A stretch of 64,000 nucleotides of DNA. It comes from Geminicoccus roseus DSM 18922 (GTDB lineage Bacteria; Pseudomonadota; Alphaproteobacteria; Geminicoccales; Geminicoccaceae). Position 1 is the stretch's first letter. Each line of letters opens with the position of its first letter. Below are positions 17,238 to 25,917 of this stretch, one piece after another. The stretch spans positions 2,566,196 to 2,630,195 of the forward strand of contig NZ_KE386572.1 in NCBI RefSeq assembly GCF_000427665.1, written 5' to 3'. The position numbers were made by a program, and so were the translations under genes. The notes under the pieces were generated by a model. It had not been told where the DNA came from, ran no database searches, and was given only the letters and a program-made list of their open reading frames with translations.

Positions 17238-17873
17238 ATGGCCAGGAAGCCCAAGGCCGCGGACACCGCGGCACCGATGTCGATGCGCGACCCGCTCGAT
17301 ACGGCACTCGCCATGATCGAGACCGGCGGCTGGCGCGGCTTCAGCCTCGTGGAGCTCGCCCGCGAGCTGGGCGTGCCGGTGGGCGAGGTCTACGCCCAGT
17401 TCCCGTGCCGCACCGCCGTGCTGCACGAGCTGGGCAAGCGGCTGGACTCCCGCATGCTCGAGCTCTCCGCCGCCGACCTCGACGACATGAGCACGCGCGA
17501 CCGGCTGTTCGAGCTGATCATGCGCCGCTTCGACGCGATGAAGCCCTACCGCGAGGCCCTGCGCCGCGTGGCCAAGGAAAGCCGCGGCGACCTGGAGGCG
17601 GCGGGCGTGGGTTTCTGCAACCTCACCCGCTCGGTCGTCGAGATCGTCGATGCCGCCGGGATCCGTGGGCCGGCGGCGCTGCTCGCCCGCAAGGGGGTGG
17701 GGCTGCTCTACCTGCGCGTCCTGCGGGTATGGATGCGCGACGAGGACCCGGAGCAGGCGAAGACCCTGGCGGAGCTGGACCAGGGGCTGGCGCGGCTGGA
17801 GCAGACTGCCCGCAATCTCTGCCGGTTCATGCCCAAGCGGCGGGCAAAGGAGGCCGAACCTGCGGCAGTTTGA
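17238..17873 (+). CDS. TetR-like protein with COQ9-like C-terminal region
   Basis: 211 residues. A TetR-type HTH spans about residues 18-65 (PLDTALAMIETGGWRGFSLV, then ELARELGVPVGEVYAQFP), although the recognition helix is weakly basic. The rest (LFELIMRRFDAMKPYREALR, VLRVWMRDEDPEQAKTLAEL) matches the COQ9/TetR hybrid proteins common in alphaproteobacteria, where COQ9 binds lipids for ubiquinone synthesis. A UbiK gene lies 1.5 kb upstream, which may or may not be related. Starts 26 bp after proC, probably on the same transcript. Confidence 0.75.
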   Translation: MARKPKAADTAAPMSMRDPLDTALAMIETGGWRGFSLVELARELGVPVGEVYAQFPCRTAVLHELGKRLDSRMLELSAADLDDMSTRDRLFELIMRRFDAMKPYREALRRVAKESRGDLEAAGVGFCNLTRSVVEIVDAAGIRGPAALLARKGVGLLYLRVLRVWMRDEDPEQAKTLAELDQGLARLEQTARNLCRFMPKRRAKEAEPAAV

Positions 17874-17880
17874 CTGGGCA

Positions 17881-17938
17881 TGCATCATTGCTGCGATGCA
17901 CAATAAAACTTGACGGACTCATACCGCAGCGCGAGATA
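17881..17938 (+). promoter_or_regulatory. Candidate phasin promoter with TGC-rich inverted repeat
   Basis: TTGACG (17910) and GAGATA (17933), spaced 17 bp, form a plausible promoter about 50 bp before the phasin start. Just upstream, TGCAT...ATGCA (17881-17900) encloses TTGCTGCGA. TGC-rich repeats of this kind are known targets of the PHA-responsive repressor PhaR in related bacteria; PhaR binding here is inferred. Confidence 0.4.
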
Positions 17939-17988
17939 GGCACATGGGTCGAGTTGCTCGGCACGATGCTTTTGCTGAAGGTGAAGTC

Positions 17989-18663
17989 ATGAGCGAGACC
18001 AGCATCCCGAAGACGACCAAGGCTGCGGCCGAGAAGGTGTCCACGGCTGCGGCGGACCAGGCGTCCAAGGTGGCCGACACCAGCGCGGAGACCGTGGACA
18101 AGACCAGCGCCACCGCCAAGAGCGCGATGAAGCCCATGGCCGATGCATTCGACCAGATCGCCCAGGCCCAGGCCGAGTTCGCGCAGCGTCTGGGTTTCGA
18201 TCCCAAGACCTTTGGCTTCGATCCCGCCAAGTTCGGCTTCGACCCGGCGAAGTTCGGGTTCGACCCGGCCAAGTTCGGCATGGACAAGTCGTTCGGCGCG
18301 GCCGCCCCACGCTTCGAGCTCCTTTTCACGCAGCACCAGAAGAACGTCGACGCCTTCTTCAAGGCTCAGGCGGCGATGGTGGACGGCGTGCAGGCGGTGT
18401 TCCAGCGCCAGCTCGCCCTGTTCCAGCAGACCCTGGCCGAGGCCACCTCGCTGATGCAGGCGCTGATGGCCGAGAAGGACAGCCGGATCGGCGTCGAGAA
18501 GCAGGTCGACGCCTCGAAGAAGGCCTTCGAGAAGATCCTCGCCGAGGCCAAGGAACTGGGCGACGTCGTCACCAAGTCGCAGAGCGAGGCCTTCCAGCTC
18601 CTCAACGACCGGGCGATGGAGCAGATGGAAGAGATCAAGGCTGCCTACGACAAGGCCGCTTGA
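17989..18663 (+). CDS. Phasin family protein with DPAKFGF repeats
   Basis: 224 residues. Phasins coat polyhydroxyalkanoate granules. The Ala/Thr/Lys-rich N-terminus, the helical FDQIAQAQAEFAQR region, and a long amphipathic helical core (QHQKNVDAFFKAQAAMVDGV, ALFQQTLAEATSLM, AFEKILAEAKELGDVVTKSQ) are typical. Unusual is a run of four near-perfect heptads of the form FDPAKFG between about residues 65 and 95, in the linker before the core. Start at MSETSIP (17989), with GAAGGTGAA upstream. A strong intrinsic terminator follows directly, so it is a single-gene unit. Confidence 0.88.
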   Translation: MSETSIPKTTKAAAEKVSTAAADQASKVADTSAETVDKTSATAKSAMKPMADAFDQIAQAQAEFAQRLGFDPKTFGFDPAKFGFDPAKFGFDPAKFGMDKSFGAAAPRFELLFTQHQKNVDAFFKAQAAMVDGVQAVFQRQLALFQQTLAEATSLMQALMAEKDSRIGVEKQVDASKKAFEKILAEAKELGDVVTKSQSEAFQLLNDRAMEQMEEIKAAYDKAA

Positions 18664-18692
18664 CCCCTTCTTCTTCCTGATCGAACCCCTGG

Positions 18693-18728
18693 ACGGCGGC
18701 CGGTGATCCGGCCGCCGTTCTTGTTTTT
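18693..18728 (+). terminator. Intrinsic terminator after the phasin gene
   Basis: An 11-bp perfect stem (ACGGCGGCCGG / CCGGCCGCCGT) with a TGAT loop is followed by TCTTGTTTTT. It begins 29 bases after the phasin stop. Confidence 0.9.
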
Positions 18729-18749
18729 CCAGCCCCGGGGGAGGCTGCC

Positions 18750-19085
18750 TTGACCATATCCTTCGATGATTTTCTCAAGGTCGACATCCGGGCCGGCACG
18801 ATCGTCGCCTGCACGCCCAACGTCGCGGCGCGCAAGCCGGCCTACAAGCTGTCGGTGGATTTCGGGCCGGAGATCGGGATCCGGACCAGCTCGGCGCAAC
18901 TGGTCGATCTGTACCAGACCGAGGACCTGATCGGGCGCCAGGTGGCGGCGGTGGTGAACTTCCCGCCGCGCCAGATTGCCCGGGTGGTCTCGGAAGTGCT
19001 GGTGCTGGGCTTTCCCGACCAGGACGGCCGGGTCGTCCTTGCCGCCGTGGAGCGCCCGGTCCCGAACGGCGCCCGGCTGTTCTAG
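18750..19085 (+). CDS. csaA: CsaA-type tRNA-binding protein
   Basis: 111 residues, a single OB-fold EMAP/tRNA-binding domain. The conserved pattern FLKVDIRAGTIV, ARKPAYKLSVDFG, TSSAQL and the closing GFPDQDGRVVLAAVERPVPNG are those of CsaA, a stand-alone homologue of the MetRS C-terminal domain with tRNA-binding and chaperone-like activity. The TTG start at 18750 is preceded by a GGGGGAGG ribosome site. Confidence 0.9.
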   Translation: MTISFDDFLKVDIRAGTIVACTPNVAARKPAYKLSVDFGPEIGIRTSSAQLVDLYQTEDLIGRQVAAVVNFPPRQIARVVSEVLVLGFPDQDGRVVLAAVERPVPNGARLF

Positions 19086-19181
19086 GCGGCGAAGGCGTCG
19101 TCCTGGCAAGGGAGCCGCCCGGAACCCTGGCACCCGCGAGGCTCTGTTCGTGACGGCGCGACGCCTTTTCAGGGAAATCCG

Positions 19182-20531
19182 ATGGCATCTCCGGGCGAAA
19201 CCGGCGCCGCTTCCGCCGAGCTGACCACGCCTGACCTCGGACGGAGCCTTCCGGAGGTGCATCGCAGCGTGGCCGTTCCCAATGCCGGCGGCTTCCTGCG
19301 CAAGTTCATGGTGTTCCTCGGGCCGGGCTACCTGGTGGCCGTGGGCTACATGGATCCCGGTAACTGGGCGACCGCCCTCGCCGGCGGCTCGGCGTTCGGC
19401 TACACGCTGCTTTCCGTGGCGCTGCTGTCCTCGCTGATGGCGATCCTGCTGCAGGCCCTGTGCACCCGGATCGGCATCGCCACCGGCCGCGACCTGGCGC
19501 AGCTCTGCCGGGAGCGCTTCCCGCGGCCGGTGGCGGTGCCGCTCTGGATCATGGCCGAGACCGCCATCTGCGCCACCGACCTGGCCGAGCTGATCGGCAC
19601 GGCGATCGCGCTGGAACTGCTGTTCGGCATCCCCCTGCTCTATGGCGTGGTGCTGACCGCGCTGGATGCCTTCCTGATCCTCTGGCTGCAGCACAAGGGC
19701 GTGCGCTGGGTGGAGGCGCTGATCTTCGGGTTGATCACGCTCATCCTGGCCTGCTTCGTCGGCCAGCTCGCCATTGCCCATCCGGTCTGGGGGGAGGTGC
19801 TGCAGGGCTACCTGCCGCAGGCCTCGGTGGTGACGGACAGCCAGCAGCTCTACATCGCCATGAGCATCATCGGCGCCACGGTGATGCCCCACAATCTCTA
19901 CCTGCACACCGCCCTGGTGCAGTCACGGGCGATCGGCCCGGACGTGGCCGCCAAGAGGGAGGCGATCCGCTACGCCGCGCTGGACAGCAGCCTGGCGCTG
20001 ACCCTCGCCCTGGTGATCAACTCCGCGATCCTGATCACCGCGGCGGCGACCTTCCACGCCAGCGGCCGGACCGAGGTCGCCGAGATCCAGGATGCCCATC
20101 GGCTGATGGCCCCGCTGCTCGGCAGCGCGCTTGCCGCCAGCCTGTTCGCGGTGGCCCTGCTCCTGTCCGGCATCAATTCGACCGTCACCGCCACCCTGGC
20201 CGGCCAGGTCGTGATGGAGGGCTTCCTGCGCCTGCGGCTTTCGCCGGTCCTGCGCCGGCTGGTGACCCGGCTGATCGCGATCGTGCCGGCGGTGGCGGTG
20301 ACCTGGATCTATGGCGAGGGCGGCACTGCGCAGCTCCTGATCCTCAGTCAGGTGATCCTCTCGCTGCAACTGCCCTTTGCGGTGGTGCCGCTGATGATGT
20401 TCGCCGCCGACCGCCGCCGGCTTGGCCCGCTGGTGGCGCCGGGCTGGCAGCTGGCGGTCGGCTGGGCCATCGCGCTGCTGATCATCGTCCTGAACCTGAA
20501 GCTGATCCTGGACTTCGTTCTGGGCAACTGA
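19182..20531 (+). CDS. mntH: Nramp family divalent metal transporter
   Basis: 449 residues, about eleven membrane helices. The two metal-coordinating motifs are intact: DPGN at 58-61 ([20 protein letters not shown]) and MPH at 235-237 ([19 protein letters not shown]). It imports Mn2+ (or Fe2+) with protons across the inner membrane. A 35-residue soluble extension precedes the first helix. The ATG at 19182 follows AGGGAAA. No clear Fur/Mur box or Mn riboswitch is visible in the 96 bp before it. Confidence 0.92.
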   Translation: MASPGETGAASAELTTPDLGRSLPEVHRSVAVPNAGGFLRKFMVFLGPGYLVAVGYMDPGNWATALAGGSAFGYTLLSVALLSSLMAILLQALCTRIGIATGRDLAQLCRERFPRPVAVPLWIMAETAICATDLAELIGTAIALELLFGIPLLYGVVLTALDAFLILWLQHKGVRWVEALIFGLITLILACFVGQLAIAHPVWGEVLQGYLPQASVVTDSQQLYIAMSIIGATVMPHNLYLHTALVQSRAIGPDVAAKREAIRYAALDSSLALTLALVINSAILITAAATFHASGRTEVAEIQDAHRLMAPLLGSALAASLFAVALLLSGINSTVTATLAGQVVMEGFLRLRLSPVLRRLVTRLIAIVPAVAVTWIYGEGGTAQLLILSQVILSLQLPFAVVPLMMFAADRRRLGPLVAPGWQLAVGWAIALLIIVLNLKLILDFVLGN

Positions 20532-20693
20532 AGCGGTACTGGAAGATGGCTTGTGAGGATTGGCACTCCCAGTCCGGGGGAGGTCGTGTATGGTTGGCGG
20601 ATAGTGCAGCCATGGCCTGGCAGGAGTGCGTCGCATGTCCGTCGGCAGAACACGGGGCTCGGGCACCTGGCGGGGACGAAGGCCGTCCCGGAG

Positions 20694-20987
20694 GTGAAGG
20701 ACGAGATCCGGCACGTGCGCATGGCAGCACATGGGACCCACGAGGAATCGCTTGCCGGCTATCCGGTAGCGGGCTGCCGCTGGAGGCTGCGCGTGCCGGA
20801 GGGCCTCGACCTGATCCAGGTCGAGGGAAAAGAAGCGGATCCGGGCGTGCCGGCGGGGAGCGGGATGCGGCTGAGGATCACCGGCCGCGGACAACCGGGC
20901 TACGCGATCGTCCAGGCCGATTTCGGGCGGCCCTGGCAGGGCACCCCGGACTGCATGGTCATGCTCATGATCGAGCTGAGCGACTGA
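20694..20987 (+). CDS. Chagasin-like (inhibitor I42 type) small protein
   Basis: About 97 residues; the start is uncertain (GTG at 20694 shown; the frame is open from 20553, and ATG 20721 is possible). The latter two thirds have strong third-position G/C bias. The order of motifs matches the chagasin/I42 cysteine-peptidase inhibitors: a GYPVAGCRWRL loop where the family has NPTTGYxW, PEGLDLIQVEG, GSGMRLRITGRGQPGYAIV where the family has a 'G..G...FRF.A..PG' stretch, and FGRPWQG where it has RPWE. The first loop is degenerate (VAGC for TTGY), so inhibition may be lost or altered. No signal peptide is evident, whereas most bacterial members are secreted. Confidence 0.5.
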   Translation: MKDEIRHVRMAAHGTHEESLAGYPVAGCRWRLRVPEGLDLIQVEGKEADPGVPAGSGMRLRITGRGQPGYAIVQADFGRPWQGTPDCMVMLMIELSD

Positions 20988-21035
20988 GGCTGCTCCGGCC
21001 GCACCGCATCGAGACGGGCGCGGCCGGAGCGCCGG

Positions 21036-21881
21036 TCACTCGGGCAGGGCGTTGATCGCGTAGAGCGCCCGGACGATCTCCGAGGGCGAGGCGTCGCTGC
21101 CGAACGTGGCGCCGAACAGATCGATGATCCCGCCGCTGCGGTAGAGCTTGGCCAGCGCGCGGTCGACCGCCAGCCGGAACGCGCCGTCATCCTTGGGCAG
21201 CGCCAGGGCATAAGGCTCGTTCGAGAAGAACTGGTCCGAGATCATCAGCTTGTCGCGGTCCGGGCTCTGCCGCCACTGGTACAAGAGGATCGCGCCATCG
21301 CCGAAATAGGCGGCGATCTTGCCGGCGGCCAGGTCGGCCACGCCCTGCTCGTGGCTGTCCACCGCGACCAGATCGGCCTGGAACTGCTGGTCGGCCAGAG
21401 CCTGCTTCAGGCCCGATTCGGTGGTGGTGCCGGCATGCACGCCGATCTTCTGGCCGGCCAGCTGTTCGAAGTTCTGCGGGCCATCCTGACGATAAAGCAG
21501 GGTCGAGCCGGTGGCGAAGGTCGGCAGGGAGAAGTCCACCTGCTCGCGCCGGGACAGGGTCTGCGTGGTGGCGCCGCACAGAAGGTCGATCCGGCCCTCG
21601 CTCACCGCCTTGAAGCGATCCTCGCCGGTCACCTTGACGTAGCGCACCTCGAGCTTGTCGAGCTTCAGCTCGCTCTTCACCTCGGCGGCGACCACCTTGC
21701 ACAGGGCGACGCTGTAGCCCGCCGGCTCGCCGATGTCGTTCTCGAACGAGAAGGGCACCGCGTCGGCTCTGTATCCCAGGGTGAGGACGCCCGTCTCCTT
21801 GATGCGGTCGAGGGTGGCGGCCTCGGCCTGGACGGCGAGCAGGCCCGACGAGGCGATGGCGGCGGCGAACAGGATGCGCAT
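21036..21881 (-). CDS. Amino-acid ABC transporter substrate-binding protein (orphan)
   Basis: 281 residues. A signal peptide ends near AEAATL (residues 1-22). The SBP_bac_3 domain follows: IKETGVLTLGYRADAVPFSF, GYSVALCKVVA, EGRIDLLCGATTQTLSRREQ, VDFSLPTF and KIGVHAGTTTESGL. The pattern resembles the glutamate/aspartate GltI/PEB1-type receptors. No permease or ATPase gene is next to it; either it shares another transporter or it supplies a sensor. It is divergent from the serine hydrolase gene, with 227 bp between the two starts. Confidence 0.9.
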   Translation of the reverse strand: MRILFAAAIASSGLLAVQAEAATLDRIKETGVLTLGYRADAVPFSFENDIGEPAGYSVALCKVVAAEVKSELKLDKLEVRYVKVTGEDRFKAVSEGRIDLLCGATTQTLSRREQVDFSLPTFATGSTLLYRQDGPQNFEQLAGQKIGVHAGTTTESGLKQALADQQFQADLVAVDSHEQGVADLAAGKIAAYFGDGAILLYQWRQSPDRDKLMISDQFFSNEPYALALPKDDGAFRLAVDRALAKLYRSGGIIDLFGATFGSDASPSEIVRALYAINALPE

Positions 21882-22108
21882 GCGACGGCGTTCCGAGACA
21901 GTTGGCCCTGCCGGATTTGTAGAATTTATCCGACCCAACTGCCAGGGCTCAATCGCTGCGGCCGACGTTGGATCGGAGCATCGGCCGGGCCTGCCGCGGT
22001 CCGGCGCCTGCCTCCCGCATGGCCCGCGGGAACGGCCAGCCGCGGTTGACCATGGCAGGCCAGCCCCCGATCCTCCGCCGCCGCAACAGGAACCATCCGG
22101 AGAAGAAC

Positions 22109-23884
22109 ATGCCGTCGGCATCGAAAGCCCTGTTCATCGGGACCGCCTTGACCGCAATCCTCGCCGCAGCGCCTGCCGCCATGGCGGCAGAAGCGCGCGA
22201 GGAACTGACCGCGGCGGTGCTGCAGGGCGAGGGGGTGGAGCGCCTGGTCGCCAACCAGGCCTTCCTGCCGCCCAGCGATGCCGCGGCGGCGCTGGAGCCC
22301 TTCCAGGGGACGCTGCATCTGGACGAGGTCGAGATGACGACCACGCCGGACGCCTTCACGACGCGGCAAGTGCTGGGCAAGGACCCGAAGATCTTCCCGT
22401 CGCTGTCGGTGTCGTTCTTCACCGAAGAGGGCGAGCTGGTGCCCGTGTCGCAGGACGTGATCCGTGCCGGCTCCACCGGGGAGGGGCGAAGCTATTGGGA
22501 CATGATCGTCCAGCCGGGCCGGGTATGGTCGGAGCCGGGCGATGGCGGCTGGTCGCGCGCCTCGTTCCCGTTCGCGCTGATGCACTCGATCGAGGGCGAG
22601 ACCCATAACGGCGTCGCGACCTTCCTCTACAAGGGTGAGCAGGTCAGCGGCCTGCAGTTCCAGGTCGTCCAGCAGACCTCCCCCTATTACATCGAGGACT
22701 ACTTCACCGCCGCCGGTCTGGCGCCCGCGCGTTTCGAGGAGCTCGCGGCGGACGGCCTGGACGAGGCGCGGCAGGCCTATCGGGAAAGCTTGGCCAACCA
22801 GGTGGAGATCCGTCCCTGGTCGGAGCTGGAGACGCAGGTCGGGGCCGCCGAGCTGGAAGGCTTCGACAGCTCGATCACCGCCGGCGAGATCGTGGTCGAC
22901 GGGCTGCTCAAGGACGGCGTGTTCTACCTGAAGTCATGTCCCAGCGCTGCCGGCGACCTCGCCTACTGCGAGCGCCAGCGCTTCGGGGTCTGGTCGGTGA
23001 CCAAGGCGGCGGCGAACGCGGCGGCCCTTCTGCGCCTGGCCGAGAAATACGGCCCGGAGGTCTTCGACGCGAAGCTGGTCGACCATGTCACCGAGGCCGC
23101 CGACTATCCGGGCTGGCAGGAGGTCACCTTCGGCGATGCGCTGAACATGGCAACCGGGATCGGCAACGGCAGCACCGAGACCGCCCCGAACCTGATCGGC
23201 GACGGCGAGCTCGATGAGACCTATCCGCAGTGGTACGAGGCGCGCTCCGAGCAGGACAAGATCGATACGATCCTGCGGATCGCCAAGAACTACCCCTGGG
23301 GGCCGGGGGAGGTCGCCCGCTACCGCGACCAGGACATGTTCCTGCTGGGTGTCGCGATGAAGCGCTACCTGCAGGCGCAGGAAGGCGCGGACGCCGGTCT
23401 GTGGGCGATGATGGAGCAGGAGGTCTATGGCCCGATCGGCATCCAGGCGCTGCCGATCAACAAGACCCTGGAAGCCGACGGGCGCGCCGGGCAGGCGCTG
23501 ATGGCCTTCGGCCTCTACCCGACCATCGGCGACCTGGTGAAGATCGCGACCCTGTTTCAGGAGGAGGGGGCGCATGACGGCACCCAGATCCTGCACCGGG
23601 GCAAGCTCGCCGACATCCTGCCGGGCCCGCAAGCGCGGGGCCTGCCGACCGGCGGCTTTCATCCCGCCTACCACATGGCCTTCTGGCATGCGCAGCACCG
23701 CTCCGAGGAGGGCTGCACGCTCTGGTACCCGATGATGCTCGGCTGGGGCGGCAACATCGTCACCCTGCTGCCGGACGACCTGGCAACGATCCGGCTCGCC
23801 AGGAACTGGAGCGGCGAGGATGCCGCCTCCGACATGTCCAGCCTGGTCGAGGTGGCGGACCGGATCGGCACGTTCTGCCCCTGA
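22109..23884 (+). CDS. Secreted serine hydrolase of the beta-lactamase/PBP fold
   Basis: 591 residues with a signal peptide (residues 1-27, cleavage after AAMAA). Residues 30-240 form an unassigned N-terminal domain. The C-terminal half has the Beta-lactamase (class C-like) fold: SVTK at 296-299 gives the catalytic Ser296 and Lys299, and the second motif is YRD at 405-407 where class C enzymes have YxN, so the Asn is replaced by Asp. No KTG/HxG third motif is obvious near HPAYHMAFWH. This suggests an esterase or peptidase rather than an antibiotic-degrading enzyme. Start 22109 is preceded by GGAGAAGAAC; the frame is open further upstream. Confidence 0.8.
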   Translation: MPSASKALFIGTALTAILAAAPAAMAAEAREELTAAVLQGEGVERLVANQAFLPPSDAAAALEPFQGTLHLDEVEMTTTPDAFTTRQVLGKDPKIFPSLSVSFFTEEGELVPVSQDVIRAGSTGEGRSYWDMIVQPGRVWSEPGDGGWSRASFPFALMHSIEGETHNGVATFLYKGEQVSGLQFQVVQQTSPYYIEDYFTAAGLAPARFEELAADGLDEARQAYRESLANQVEIRPWSELETQVGAAELEGFDSSITAGEIVVDGLLKDGVFYLKSCPSAAGDLAYCERQRFGVWSVTKAAANAAALLRLAEKYGPEVFDAKLVDHVTEAADYPGWQEVTFGDALNMATGIGNGSTETAPNLIGDGELDETYPQWYEARSEQDKIDTILRIAKNYPWGPGEVARYRDQDMFLLGVAMKRYLQAQEGADAGLWAMMEQEVYGPIGIQALPINKTLEADGRAGQALMAFGLYPTIGDLVKIATLFQEEGAHDGTQILHRGKLADILPGPQARGLPTGGFHPAYHMAFWHAQHRSEEGCTLWYPMMLGWGGNIVTLLPDDLATIRLARNWSGEDAASDMSSLVEVADRIGTFCP

Positions 23885-23925
23885 CGACTGGCCCGGCCGG
23901 CCGCCAGGAGTACTTCAACAGCCTG

Positions 23926-24006
23926 AACGGGCCTGCCGCGGCAGCCCGTTCCAGGACATCCCGGAACTGGCGACCCTTCTCCGCCCCAGCCGGAGCGGAG
24001 AAGGGT
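23926..24006. repeat. Two strong GC-rich hairpins between convergent genes
   Basis: Hairpin 1 (23926-23950) pairs AACGGGC plus TGCC with GGCAGCCCGTT. Hairpin 2 (23973-24006) pairs ACCCTTCTCCGC with GCGGAGAAGGGT, a perfect 12-bp stem. They fill the 131-bp gap between two convergent genes and may terminate both transcripts, though neither has a clear U-run. Confidence 0.6.
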
Positions 24007-24015
24007 GTCGCCGGA

Positions 24016-25542
24016 TCACATGACGGCGCCGACCATCCACGGCACGAACTCGTGGTCGCCCACGCCCAGCTCCTCGGACTTGGAGGGGGTGCCGCTCGCG
24101 ACCTCGATCACCTTGTCGAAGATCCGCTGGCCGACCTGCTCGATGGTCTCGGAGCCCTCGACGATCGTGCCGGCATTGATGTCCATGTCCTCCTCGATGC
24201 GGCGGTACATGGCGCTGTTGGTCGCGATCTTGATCGACGGCGCCGGCTTGAAGCCGAAGCAGGAGCCGCGCCCGGTGGTGAAGGTCACCATGTTGGCGCC
24301 CGACGCGACCTGGCCGGTGACGGCCGCCGGGTCGTAGCCGGGGCTGTCCATGAACACGAAGCCGCGCGCGGTCACCGGCTCGGCGTACTTGTAGACGCCG
24401 TTCAGGTTGAGCGTGCCGCCCTTGGCCGCCGCACCCAGCGACTTCTCCAGGATGGTGGTGAGCCCGCCCGCCTTGTTGCCCGGCGACGGGTTGTTGTTCA
24501 TCTCGCCGCCGTTGATGGAGGTGTAGTTCTCCCACCACTTGATGCGGTCGATCAGCTTGTCGGCGATCTTCTGGTCGACGGCGCGGCGGGTCAAAAGGTG
24601 CTCCGCCCCGTAGATCTCGGGCGTCTCGGACAGGATCGCGGTGCCGCCGTTGCGGACCAGCAGGTCGGCCGCATGGCCCAGCGCCGGGTTGGCGGTGATG
24701 CCGGAATAGCCGTCGGAGCCGCCGCACTGCAGCGCCAGGCTGATCTCGGAGACCGAGACCGGCTGGCGGGCGTACTCGTTCACGCCGGGCAGCATCTCCT
24801 GGATGATCTCGTGGGCCCGCTCGATGGTCTTGCGGGTGCCGCCGGTGGCCTGCATGGTCATCGTGCGGAAGTTCGGGCCGGGCTTGATCTGGTAGGCGTC
24901 CAGCAGGAAGTCGATCTGGTTGACCTCGCAGCCCAGGCCGATCATCAGCACCGCAGCGAAGTTCGGGTGGCGCGCGAAGCCCCACAGCGTGCGCTGCAGG
25001 TTGCCATAGCCCTCGCCGGCATCGGCCATGCCGCAGCCGGTGGAGTGGGTGATCGCGACCACGCCGTCGACGTTCGGGTACTGCGCCAGGACTTCCCGGG
25101 GGAAGCGCTCGGCGATGAACTTGCAGACCGTGGCCGAGCAGTTCACCGTCGACAGGATGCCGATATAGTTGCGGGTGGCGGCCCGCCCGTCGGCGCGCAG
25201 GTAGCCCTGGAAGCTCGGGCGCTGGTTCTCCGGCACGTAGTCGATCGGCTTGACGTCGGCGCCGACCGCATAGTCGCGGTCGAAGTCCTGCATGACGCAG
25301 TTCTGCACATGGACATGCTCGCCGGGTGCTATGTCCTGGCTGGCGAAGCCGATGATCTGGTTGAACTTGCGGATCGGCTCACCCTTGGCGATCGGGCAGA
25401 TCGCGACCTTGTGGCCTGCAGGAATGCGCTGGGTGGTGCGCACGGCGTCGATGCCGAGTTCGGTGTTCGGCAGGATGTCGAGCCTGGCCACGACCGTGTT
25501 GTCGTTGGCGTTCAGGCGAATGGTCAAGGCAAGGTCGGTCAA
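24016..25542 (-). CDS. UxaA family hydro-lyase (altronate/galactarate dehydratase-like)
   Basis: 508 residues: an N-terminal SAF domain (residues 1-95, LNANDNTVVARLDILPNTEL through GEHVHVQNC) and a C-terminal UxaA domain. GYLRADGRAATRNYIGILST, ITHSTGCGM, MIGLGCEVNQ, ALQCGGSDGYSGITANPALG and FTTGRGSCFG are family hallmarks with conserved cysteines. Fused forms dehydrate altronate or galactarate; split forms (SuyAB) act on sulfolactate, so the substrate remains open. The start appears to be TTG at 25542; another TTG lies four codons later. It is divergent from an amino-acid ABC operon, an uncommon pairing. Confidence 0.88.
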   Translation of the reverse strand: MTDLALTIRLNANDNTVVARLDILPNTELGIDAVRTTQRIPAGHKVAICPIAKGEPIRKFNQIIGFASQDIAPGEHVHVQNCVMQDFDRDYAVGADVKPIDYVPENQRPSFQGYLRADGRAATRNYIGILSTVNCSATVCKFIAERFPREVLAQYPNVDGVVAITHSTGCGMADAGEGYGNLQRTLWGFARHPNFAAVLMIGLGCEVNQIDFLLDAYQIKPGPNFRTMTMQATGGTRKTIERAHEIIQEMLPGVNEYARQPVSVSEISLALQCGGSDGYSGITANPALGHAADLLVRNGGTAILSETPEIYGAEHLLTRRAVDQKIADKLIDRIKWWENYTSINGGEMNNNPSPGNKAGGLTTILEKSLGAAAKGGTLNLNGVYKYAEPVTARGFVFMDSPGYDPAAVTGQVASGANMVTFTTGRGSCFGFKPAPSIKIATNSAMYRRIEEDMDINAGTIVEGSETIEQVGQRIFDKVIEVASGTPSKSEELGVGDHEFVPWMVGAVM

Positions 25543-25917
25543 GGTATTGGGCCCCGGGTTCTATCCGCGCACATCATAGCCGTTCCAATGGCCGAAACCA
25601 GGGTGACGTAGGGGCTTGTGCGGCTCGATCAACGCGCTGGAGCCGTGTGGCCGTGGCGATTCAGCCACGGCCGGGCAGGCGAATAAACGTTTCACAGCAT
25701 CGTCTGTGCGGGTATCGCCGGTCAGGGCCGCCCGGAGCCCATGTCGCGATTGGCAACGCGCATGGCGCGAGGCCCGAGGTCAGGCGGGCCCGCTTCGATG
25801 TATCCGGAACGGGAGCTCGCCTGGAGGATGGCGTCGGGGCCGGGGAACGGCTAGGTCCGGGCAGGGTACCCCATGTCCGTCACGCGCGGCGGGGCCAGCC
25901 ATAAGAAGGGGATAGGC
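25543..25917. other. 375-bp divergent intergenic region
   Basis: No gene recognised. It separates the UxaA-family gene from the ABC operon and must hold both promoters. A perfect 8-bp inverted repeat, GGCCGTGG (25649) and CCACGGCC (25665) with an 8-nt loop, sits just before a slightly AT-rich patch (GAATAAACGTTTCAC at 25680). It is a candidate regulator site or transcript hairpin. Confidence 0.5.
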
